A stretch of 39,062 bases of DNA. It comes from Cellulomonas pakistanensis (GTDB lineage Bacteria > Actinomycetota > Actinomycetes > Actinomycetales > Cellulomonadaceae). Shown here in pieces: positions 30,178 to 39,062 of the stretch. Where the stretch lies: assembly GCF_016862755.1 (NCBI RefSeq), contig NZ_BONO01000034.1, positions 1 to 39,062 of the forward strand, given 5' to 3'. The notes beneath the pieces are model-generated. The model saw nothing but the letters and a program-made list of their open reading frames with translations, was not told the DNA's origin and ran no database searches. A program made the translations under genes and the position numbers. Every line of letters begins with the position of its first letter. Position 1 is the first letter of the stretch.

Positions 30178-30183
30178 TAGGTT
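30178..30183 (+). promoter_or_regulatory. -10-like box of the glgE-treS-mak operon (leaderless)
   Basis: TAGGTT is followed by seven bases and the GTG at 30191. It mirrors the glgP box across a 123-nt divergent spacer. Confidence 0.6.
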
Positions 30184-30190
30184 CGGTCCC

Positions 30191-32442
30191 GTGACGTCGA
30201 CACCCTCGCCGCGCCAGCCCGCGTCCCGTCCCGCCCGGCCGTCGCGATCGACGTCCGCCGCCGCGGACGTGCCGGTCCCGACCACCTCCGCGCCGGTCCC
30301 CGAGCCCGCCCCGCAGACCGCGTCCGAGCCGCCGGCCGCGCCCGAGCCGGCGCCGCCGACGCGTCGCGCCCGCAAGGCCGCGAGCCCCGCGAAGGCGGTC
30401 GCCACCGCGGAGGCCGCCGCCGAGGCCGCCCGCCCGGCCCGCGCGCCCATCGGCCGCATCCCGGTCGTGGACGTCTCCCCCGTCGCCGAGGCCGGGCGCT
30501 GGCCCGCCAAGGCCGCGGTCGGCGAGGCCGTCCCGGTCCGGGCGACGGTGTTCCGCGAGGGCCACGACGCCTGCGCCGCCACCGCCGTCCTCGTCGGCCC
30601 CGACGGCACCGACCGCGCGCGGGCCACGATGGTCGACATCGCCCCCGGCCTGGACCGGTACGAGGCGCACCTGGTGCCCGACGAGCCCGGCGCGTGGGGC
30701 TTCCGGGTCGAGGGCTGGTCCGACCCGTTCGGCACCTGGGCGCACGACGCCCCGCTCAAGGTCGGCGCGGGCGTGGACGTCGAGCTCGTCCTCGAGGAGG
30801 GCGCCCGGCTGCTGACCCGCGCCGCCGACCGCACGGCGGACGACGCCGGTGCCGCGATCCCCGAGGCCGACGCGCGCCTGCTGCGCGACGCCGCGACCGC
30901 GCTCCGCGACGACAGCCGCCCGGCCGAGGCCCGGCTCGCCGCCGGGCTGTCCGCCGAGGTGCGCGCCGCGCTCGCGGCCCACCCGGTGCGCGAGCTCGTC
31001 AGCCCGTCGCCCACCTACCCGCTGGTCGTCGACCGCCCGCTGGCGCTGGCCGGCTCCTGGTACGAGATCTTCCCGCGGTCGATCGGCGCCACCTACGACG
31101 ACGCCACCGGCACCTGGTCCACCGGCACCCTGCGCACCGCCGCCGAGGACCTGCCGCGGATCGCCGGCCTCGGCTTCGACGTCGTCTACCTGACGCCGAT
31201 CCACCCGATCGGCACCACGCACCGCAAGGGCCGCAACAACACGCTCGACGCCAAGCCGGGCGACCCGGGGTCGCCGTACGCGATCGGCTCGGCCGACGGC
31301 GGGCACGACGCGATCGACCCGTCGCTCGGCACGTTCGAGGACTTCGACGCGTTCGTCGCCGCGGCGCGCGAGCAGGGCCTCGAGGTGGCGCTCGACCTCG
31401 CGCTGCAGTGCTCCCCCGACCACCCGTGGGTCGCCGAGCACCCGGAGTGGTTCACCACCCGGCTCGACGGCACGATCGCGTACGCGGAGAACCCGCCGAA
31501 GAAGTACCAGGACATCTACCCGCTGAACTTCGACAACGACCCGGAGGGCATCGCGCGGGAGATCCGCCGCGTCCTGCAGGTCTGGATCGACCACGGCGTC
31601 ACCGCGTTCCGTGTCGACAACCCGCACACCAAGCCGCTGTCCTTCTGGCAGTGGCTGCTCGCGGACGTCCGTGCCGCGCACCCCGAGGTCGTGTTCCTGT
31701 CCGAGGCGTTCACCCGCCCGGCGATGATGCTCAACCTGGCGCGGGTCGGCTTCCACCAGTCGTACACCTACTTCACCTGGCGGAACACCAAGGAGGAGGT
31801 CGCCGAGTACCTCGCGGAGGTGTCCGGCGAGCAGGGCTCCTGGATGCGGCCGTCGTTCTGGCCGACCACCCACGACATCCTCACGCCGTACATGCAGACC
31901 GGCGGGACCGCCGGGTTCGCGGTGCGGGCGGTGCTCGCGGCGCTCGGGTCGCCGACCTGGGGCATCTACTCCGGCTACGAGCTCGTCGAGGACGTGCCGC
32001 GGCCGGGCGTCGAGGAGCAGATCGACAACGAGAAGTACGAGTTCAAGCCGCGCGACTGGGCCGCGGCGGAGCCGCTCGGCATCGCCCGGCTGCTGCGCTC
32101 GCTGAACGAGATCCGGCGCGCGCACCCCGCGCTGCGCCAGCTCCGCAACCTCACGGTCCACCCGACGTCCGACCCCTCGCTGGTCGCGTTCTCCCGGCAC
32201 CTGCCGGCGCACCTGTCCCCGACCGGCGCGGACGACACCGTGCTGGTCGTGGTCAACCTGGACCCGCGGTCGGCGCACGACGGCGTCGTGGACCTGGACC
32301 TGGCGGCCCTCGGGCTCGAGCCGGACGCCCGCTTCGTCGCCCACGACGTGCTGTCCCAGGAGGTCTACGCCTGGGACGCCCGCCCGTGGGTGCGGCTCGA
32401 CCCGTACAGCCGGGTGGCGCACGTGATCCGGGTGGAGCGGGC

Positions 32443-32446
<4 letters not shown>
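30191..32446 (+). CDS. glgE: Alpha-1,4-glucan:maltose-1-phosphate maltosyltransferase
   Basis: This 751-residue GH13_3 enzyme adds maltose units from maltose 1-phosphate to alpha-glucan. The expected nucleophile is D476 ([10 protein letters not shown]) and the acid/base is E505 (FLSEAFTRP). [24 protein letters not shown] and [21 protein letters not shown] are GlgE signatures that separate it from other GH13 members. Residues 1-90 are an extra Pro/Ala/Ser-rich, probably disordered extension before the usual start of the protein ([21 protein letters not shown]). The GTG is fixed by TAGGTT seven bases upstream, so the extension appears to be real. The stop overlaps the treS ATG as ATGA. It is the committed step of the GlgE pathway encoded here. 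Confidence 0.96.
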
Positions 32447-34280
<1,834 letters not shown>

Positions 34281-34284
<4 letters not shown>

Positions 34285-35681
34285 CCGATCGACGGGTGGC
34301 CCACGAGGACCGCGACGACGCGCTGGCGGCGCTGCTGGCACCCTGGCTCCCGGGCCGGCGCTGGTTCCCGATCAAGGGGGTCGACGCGCGGGTCACCGCG
34401 ATCGGCGGGCTCACCCTCGAGGACCCGGAGGGCGCCGCCGACGTGCGGCTGCTGCTCCTGCGCGCCGAGGGCGGCGGCACCGGCGCGGTGCTGCAGGTGC
34501 CGGTCGTGCTCGGGGTCGAGCTCGCGGACGGCGACCCGGCGCTGGTCGGGCGGCTGCCCGACGGCACGGTCGTCGCCGACGGCGCGGGCCGGCCGGAGTT
34601 CGAGCGCGCGTGGCTCGCGTCGGCGGACCGCGCCGAGGGCGCCGCACCCGTCCCCGCCGACGCGCTCGGCACCCCGAAGGTGATCGCCGGCGAGCAGTCG
34701 AACACCTCGGTGATCCTGCCCGGCGCCGGCCCCGACGGCAGCACCGCCATGCTCAAGGTGTTCCGCGGCCTGACCGAGGGCGACAACCCCGACGTCGACG
34801 TCCCGCGCGCGCTGGCCGAGGTGGGCTGGTCGCACGTGCCGCGCCCGCTCGCCTGGCTCGGCGCCGAGTGGCCCGAGGGCGACGGCACCGCGCACGGGCA
34901 CCTCGGGGTGCTCAGCGCCTTCGTCCCCGGCGCGCACGACGGGTTCGAGCTGGCCTGCGACTTCGCGCGGCGCGGCGAGTCGTTCGGGGAGCTGGCCGAG
35001 GACCTCGGCGAGGTCATCGGGCAGATGCACCGGGCGCTCGCGAAGGCGCTGCCGGACGACGTCGTGCCCGCGGAGGGCGCGACGGACGGGGCGCCGGAGG
35101 TGGGCGAGGGCTCGCCCGGGCGGCACGCCGCCGAGCCCGAGGCCGGCCTGTCCCCCGCCGCCGCCCGGGTCGCCGACGCGCTCGCCGCGCGGTTCGCCTG
35201 GGCCAGCGAGACCGTCCCCGAGCTCGCCGGGTTCGCCGACCCGGTGGCGGCGCTCGCCGAGCGCACGCGGCTCCTCGGCGACGTGCCGCACCGCCAGCGC
35301 GTGCACGGCGACCTGCACCTGGGCCAGGTGCTCCGCGGCGACGACACCTGGTACGTGCTCGACTTCGAGGGCGAGCCGCTGCTGCCGGTCGCGCAGCGCA
35401 CCCGCCCCGACCTCGCGCTCCGCGACGCCGCCGGCATGCTGCGGTCGTTCGACTACGCCGCCGCCGTGGGTGACGCGCCGGCCGCCTGGACCGAGGTGGC
35501 GCGCGCGTCGTTCCTCGCGGGCTACGCGTCCGAGTCGGGCGACGTCGACCCCGCGACCCGCGCGCACCTGCTCCGCGTCCTCGAGCTCGACAAGGCGCTG
35601 TACGAGGCCGTCTACGAGGCGCGGAACCGGCCCGACTGGCTCGCGATCCCGCTGGCGGGGGTGCAGCGGCTGATCGGCTGA
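34281..35681 (+). CDS. mak: Maltokinase
   Basis: This 466-residue kinase makes maltose 1-phosphate from maltose and ATP, the substrate of GlgE. The N-terminal cap begins [21 protein letters not shown], typical of Mak/Pep2. EQSNTSVIL and AMLKVFRGL form the N-lobe. [31 protein letters not shown] holds the catalytic aspartate and the metal-binding aspartate. An acidic, Gly/Pro-rich linker (about residues 258-292) looks like a species-specific insert. The ATG overlaps the treS stop as ATGA, so glgE, treS and mak form one translationally coupled unit. Confidence 0.95.
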
Positions 35682-35715
35682 CGCCGGACCCGCCCCGGCG
35701 GCGGTGGCCGGGTGG

Positions 35716-35721
35716 CAGACT
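35716..35721 (+). promoter_or_regulatory. -10-like box of the SGNH hydrolase gene (leaderless)
   Basis: CAGACT, seven bases, then GTG at 35729. It gives the hydrolase gene its own start of transcription although it follows mak by only 47 nt. Confidence 0.55.
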
Positions 35722-35728
35722 GCCCGGC

Positions 35729-36409
35729 GTGAGCCCCGCGACCCCGGCCGGCGAGCCCGGCGCCCCCGACCCCGGCGAGCCCCACTCCGGCGGCCCCGCG
35801 CCGACCCACGTGCTGCTGGTCGGCGACTCGGTCACCGACTGCGGCCGCCGGGCCGACCCCGAGGCCCTGGGCGACGGCTACGTCCGGCTGCTCGCCGAGG
35901 GGCCGCTGAGCGGGTGCCGGGTCACCAACCGCGGCGTCGGCGGCGACCGCGCGGTCGACCTGGCGGCGCGGTGGGACGCCGACGTCCTCGCCGAGCGGCC
36001 CGACGTGCTCTCCGTGCTGGTCGGCATCAACGACACCTGGCGCCGGTACGACCGCGGCCGCGCGACGCCCGCCGAGGCGTTCGAGACCACCTACCGCGCA
36101 CTGCTCGGCAGCGCCCTGGCGGCCGGCGTCCGGCGGCTGGTGCTGGTCGAGCCGTTCGTGCTGCCGGTGACCGCCGAGCAGGAGCGCTGGTGGGACGAGG
36201 ACCTCGGCGCCAAGGTGGCCGCCGTGCACCGGCTCGCCGCCGAGCACGGCGCCGTCCTCGTGCCCGCGGGCACCCACCTCGCGGCGCTGGCCGCGGCGCA
36301 CGGCGCCCGCGCGCTGGCGGCTGACGGCGTGCACCCCACGGCCGCCGGGCACCGGGCGCTGGCGGACCTGTGGTGGGCCGCCGCGGGCGGGTCGGTCCGG
36401 CGGGGCTGA
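35729..36409 (+). CDS. SGNH/GDSL-type hydrolase embedded in the glucan cluster
   Basis: This 226-residue protein carries the four SGNH blocks: S34 in VGDSVTD, G71/G72 in NRGVGGDR, N101 in VGINDTW, and D199/H202 in [11 protein letters not shown]. The family contains esterases and deacetylases acting on acylated sugars, lipids and polysaccharides. There is no signal peptide; the first 25 residues are Pro/Gly-rich. It lies between mak and glgB on the same strand. A role in removing acyl groups from sugars or glucans would suit the place, but this is inference from position only. The GTG is supported by the CAGACT box. Confidence 0.9.
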   Translation: MSPATPAGEPGAPDPGEPHSGGPAPTHVLLVGDSVTDCGRRADPEALGDGYVRLLAEGPLSGCRVTNRGVGGDRAVDLAARWDADVLAERPDVLSVLVGINDTWRRYDRGRATPAEAFETTYRALLGSALAAGVRRLVLVEPFVLPVTAEQERWWDEDLGAKVAAVHRLAAEHGAVLVPAGTHLAALAAAHGARALAADGVHPTAAGHRALADLWWAAAGGSVRRG

Positions 36410-36464
36410 CGTACTCGGGGGACGCACGCGCGCGCCCGTGCCTCCGGGACGGCGGCAGGCCCCG

Positions 36465-36478
36465 CGGGACGCGTCCCG
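36465..36478. promoter_or_regulatory. Perfect 14-bp palindrome upstream of glgB
   Basis: CGGGACGCGTCCCG is a perfect dyad 65 nt before the glgB ATG and 56 nt after the SGNH gene. It may be an operator, since it is too short and too compact for a good terminator. Confidence 0.35.
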
Positions 36479-36542
36479 GCGGCCCGCCCCCGTGGCGCGT
36501 CTCCTGGCTGCGCGAACGCCCATCTGGTGGTTGGGTGGGGAC

Positions 36543-38726
36543 ATGAACCGCCCGGCCGAGACGTCGCCCGTGACCGTCGACCACGACACGCTCCGCGCCG
36601 TGGCGTCGGGTCTCCACCACGACCCGCACTCCGTGCTCGGCGCGCACCTAGCCCCGAACGGCCTCGTCGTGCGGACCCTGCGCCCGCTCGCCGACGCCGT
36701 CGTCGTGGTCACCGCCGCCGGCAGCACGCCCGCCGAGCACGAGCAGGACGGCATCTGGGTCGCCGTGCTCCCGGAGGCCCAGGTGGTCGACTACCGCCTG
36801 GAGGTCACCTACGGCGGCGAGACGCAGCGCGTCGACGACCCGTACCGCTACCTCCCGACCGTCCAGGAGCTCGACCGGCACCTCATCCGCGAGGGCCGGC
36901 ACGAGCAGCTGTGGACCGTGCTCGGCGCCAACGTGCACCGCTACCCCGGCGCCCTCGGCGACGTCACCGGCACCGCGTTCGCGGTGTGGGCGCCGAACGC
37001 GCGCGCCGTCCGGGTCGTCGGCGACTTCAACCACTGGCAGGGCGCCCAGCACGCGATGCGCTCGCTGGGCGACTCCGGCGTCTGGGAGCTGTTCGTCCCG
37101 GGCGTCGGCGCCGGCACCCGGTACAAGTTCGAGATCGTCGGCGCAGACGGCTCCTGGCGGCAGAAGGCCGACCCGCTCGCCAAGGGCACCGAGGTCCCGC
37201 CGGCCACCGCGTCCGTCGTCGTCGAGTCCGAGTTCACCTGGAACGACCAGGAGTGGATCGACCACCGCCGCTCGCACGACCCGCACTCCGGCCCCATGAG
37301 CATCTACGAGGTGCACCTGGGCTCCTGGCGGCAGGGCCTGTCGTACCGCGAGCTCGCGGAGCAGCTCACGGCGTACGTGCTCGAGATGGGCTTCACGCAC
37401 GTCGAGCTGCTGCCCGTGTCCGAGCACCCGTTCGGCGGCTCCTGGGGCTACCAGGTGTCGTCGTACTACGCGCCGACCTCGCGGTTCGGCCACCCCGACG
37501 ACTTCCGGCACCTGGTCGACACCCTGCACCGCGCCGGCATCGGCGTGCTGCTCGACTGGGTGCCCGCGCACTTCCCCAAGGACGAGTGGGCGCTGGCCCG
37601 GTTCGACGGCACCCCCCTGTACGAGCACCCGGACCCGCAGCGCGGCGAGCAGCTCGACTGGGGCACCTACGTGTTCAACTTCGGCCGCAACGAGGTGAAG
37701 AACTTCCTCGTCGCCAACGCCACGTACTGGCTCGAGGAGTTCCACGCCGACGGCCTGCGCGTCGACGCCGTCGCCTCGATGCTCTACCTCGACTACTCCC
37801 GCGAGCCCGGCCAGTGGACGCCGAACGTGCACGGCGGACGCGAGAACCTCGAGGCGATCGCGTTCCTGCAGGAGGCGAACGCCACGGCCTACCGCCGCAC
37901 GCCCGGGGTCATGATGATCGCCGAGGAGTCCACCGCGTGGCCCGGCGTCACCCAGCCCACCAGCGCCGGCGGGCTCGGGTTCGGGCTCAAGTGGAACATG
38001 GGCTGGATGAACGACACGCTCCGCTACCTCGCGGAGTCGCCGATCAACCGCCGCTACCACCACCACGAGGCGACGTTCTCGCTCGTGTACGCGTTCTCCG
38101 AGCAGTTCGTCCTGCCGCTCAGCCACGACGAGGTCGTGCACGGCAAGGGCTCGATCATGCGCAAGATGCCCGGTGACGACTGGCAGCAGCGCGCCGGCGT
38201 CCGGGCCCTGCTCGCGTACCAGTGGTCGCACCCCGGCAAGCAGCTCGTCTTCATGGGCACCGAGTTCGCCCAGGGCACCGAGTGGGCCGAGTCCCGGTCC
38301 CTCGACTGGTACCTGCTCGACCACGCGCCGCACCGCGGCGTCCAGTCGGCCGTGCGGGACCTCAACCGGTTCTACCGCTCGCACTCCGCGCTGTGGGCGC
38401 TCGACCACTCCCCCCAGGGGTTCGAGTGGATCGACGCCAACGACGCGGACCGGAACGTCCTCGCGTACCTGCGCCGGGACGACCGCGGTAACGTCGTGGC
38501 GGTCGTCGTGAACTTCTCCGGCGTGCCGCACGAGGACTACCGGCTCGCGCTGCCGCAGGGCGGCACCTGGGTCGAGGCGCTCAACACGGACGCCGAGGAG
38601 TACGGCGGCTCCGGCGTGGGGAACCTCGGCCAGGTCCAGGCGCGGCCGGAGCCGCACCACGGTCGGGCGTTCTCCGCGACGGTGCGCGTGCCCCCGCTGG
38701 GCGTGCTCTACCTGGTCCCGGCGTAG
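36543..38726 (+). CDS. glgB: 1,4-alpha-glucan branching enzyme
   Basis: This 727-residue GH13_9 enzyme introduces alpha-1,6 branches into the linear glucan made by GlgE. An N1 domain ([15 protein letters not shown]) and a CBM48 N2 domain ([22 protein letters not shown]) precede the barrel. The expected catalytic residues are D408 ([16 protein letters not shown]), E461 ([11 protein letters not shown]) and D529 ([12 protein letters not shown]). Length and domain order equal those of mycobacterial and streptomycete GlgB. The ATG at 36543 gives the normal N-terminus ([20 protein letters not shown]); the frame extends upstream to 36438 but codes nothing family-like there. A GGTGGGG sequence just before the ATG may act as a ribosome-binding site. 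A clear hairpin terminator follows. Confidence 0.97.
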   Translation: MNRPAETSPVTVDHDTLRAVASGLHHDPHSVLGAHLAPNGLVVRTLRPLADAVVVVTAAGSTPAEHEQDGIWVAVLPEAQVVDYRLEVTYGGETQRVDDPYRYLPTVQELDRHLIREGRHEQLWTVLGANVHRYPGALGDVTGTAFAVWAPNARAVRVVGDFNHWQGAQHAMRSLGDSGVWELFVPGVGAGTRYKFEIVGADGSWRQKADPLAKGTEVPPATASVVVESEFTWNDQEWIDHRRSHDPHSGPMSIYEVHLGSWRQGLSYRELAEQLTAYVLEMGFTHVELLPVSEHPFGGSWGYQVSSYYAPTSRFGHPDDFRHLVDTLHRAGIGVLLDWVPAHFPKDEWALARFDGTPLYEHPDPQRGEQLDWGTYVFNFGRNEVKNFLVANATYWLEEFHADGLRVDAVASMLYLDYSREPGQWTPNVHGGRENLEAIAFLQEANATAYRRTPGVMMIAEESTAWPGVTQPTSAGGLGFGLKWNMGWMNDTLRYLAESPINRRYHHHEATFSLVYAFSEQFVLPLSHDEVVHGKGSIMRKMPGDDWQQRAGVRALLAYQWSHPGKQLVFMGTEFAQGTEWAESRSLDWYLLDHAPHRGVQSAVRDLNRFYRSHSALWALDHSPQGFEWIDANDADRNVLAYLRRDDRGNVVAVVVNFSGVPHEDYRLALPQGGTWVEALNTDAEEYGGSGVGNLGQVQARPEPHHGRAFSATVRVPPLGVLYLVPA

Positions 38727-38754
38727 CCCCGGCGCCGCCCGCGCGGCGCGGACG

Positions 38755-38799
38755 GACGGCGACGGCCTCTTCCCGGGTCGGGGAGGGGCCGTCGCCGTC
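38755..38799 (+). terminator. Hairpin terminator after glgB
   Basis: GACGGCGACGGCC (38755-38767) pairs perfectly with GGCCGTCGCCGTC (38787-38799), 29 nt past the stop codon. The loop can pair further (CTCTTCCC with GGGGAGG). No T-tract follows. Confidence 0.75.
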
Positions 38800-38849
38800 G
38801 TGCGCCGCATCTGTGGAGGGAGCGCTCGCGTGGCCTCGACGCGGAACCG

Positions 38850-39030
38850 GCTGCGCAGATCCACCGCGCCCCGGGGCCGGCGGCGCTGTACGACCGCCCC
38901 GCGGCAACAACGTGCTGAGCCACCGTTCCCCGGGGCCGGCTGCGCTGTGCGACCGCCCCGCGACGACAACGCGCTGAACGACCGCCCCGAGGCACCACGC
39001 CGAGCGACCGCCGCGCGACTGCCCCGCGTT
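38850..39030. repeat. Degenerate tandem repeat, about 29 nt per unit
   Basis: GCTGNNCGACCGCCCCG-like units start at about 38850, 38885, 38914, 38944, 38973 and 38999. They are also arranged as a 59-nt higher-order repeat (38869-38927 and 38928-38986, each beginning CCCCGGGGCCGGC). Units drift in sequence and the array may continue beyond the window. No spacer-like unique parts are present. Confidence 0.65.
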
Positions 39031-39062
39031 CCACAACCGCCGCACCGCAGAGCCGCGGGGCG

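Larger units (their letters stand above)
38727..39062. other. 336-nt stretch after glgB without a recognised gene
   Basis: It contains the glgB terminator (38755-38799) and a degenerate ~29-nt tandem repeat from about 38850 to the window end. No open frame in it shows protein-like composition beyond the repeat translations. Confidence 0.5.

Noticed and set aside
38850..39062. CRISPR array or tRNA cluster
   Set aside because: Units are contiguous without spacers and form no cloverleaf.

Overview
The window is very G+C-rich DNA with dense, overlapping actinobacterial gene order, GTG starts and many leaderless-type promoters. The run etfB-etfA, iscS-mnmA, a MetE-like gene, ligA and gatC-gatA-gatB matches the order of the Mycobacterium tuberculosis Rv3009c-Rv3029c region. 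Together with a GlgE-type alpha-glucan cluster and an enlarged LigA, this points to an actinomycete, most likely Micrococcales/Cellulomonadaceae. The family-level placement is inference. No tRNA, rRNA, CRISPR array, insertion sequence or prophage was seen.

Layout. 1-2390: two adjacent paralogous dihydroxy-acid dehydratase genes, the first cut by the window edge. 2565-7575: accessory genes, namely a pterin-dehydratase-like/VOC fusion, a MerR-TipAS regulator with a clear operator, a DNA photolyase, a DoxX membrane protein and a GNAT acetyltransferase, with several strong palindromes between them. 7740-11067: the gatCAB operon for tRNA-dependent amidation. 11113-12268: an AAA ATPase gene broken by a single-base frameshift. 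12367-16561: a small conserved protein, a double-GNAT protein and ligA. 16704-17750: two paralogous XRE-type regulators flanking a small CPxWC protein. The regulators share an upstream element placed exactly 31 nt before each start codon, which is the most system-like novelty here. 17872-18013: a 32-nt tandem repeat. 18011-21988: a translationally coupled operon iscS-mnmA-(MetE-like)-(membrane protein) for cysteine desulfuration and tRNA 2-thiouridine. 22028-23023: a phosphotransferase fired divergently from iscS. 23114-24936: etfBA. 25081-38726: glycogen/alpha-glucan metabolism. 38850-39062: a degenerate ~29-nt tandem repeat running towards the window edge.

How the genes work together. TreS turns trehalose into maltose, maltokinase makes maltose 1-phosphate, GlgE extends alpha-1,4-glucan from it and GlgB adds branches. 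GlgP and GlgX, encoded in the opposite half of the cluster, phosphorolyse and debranch the polymer. An SGNH hydrolase gene sits between the kinase and branching-enzyme genes. GatCAB and MnmA are both tRNA-quality enzymes, and IscS supplies sulfur to MnmA.

A recurring sequence signature is a -10-like hexamer (NANNNT, often TAGNNT) followed by exactly 6 or 7 nt and then the GTG/ATG start codon. It precedes thirteen genes. It indicates leaderless transcripts and was used to choose several start codons, for example in ligA, glgP, glgX, glgE and the SGNH gene.
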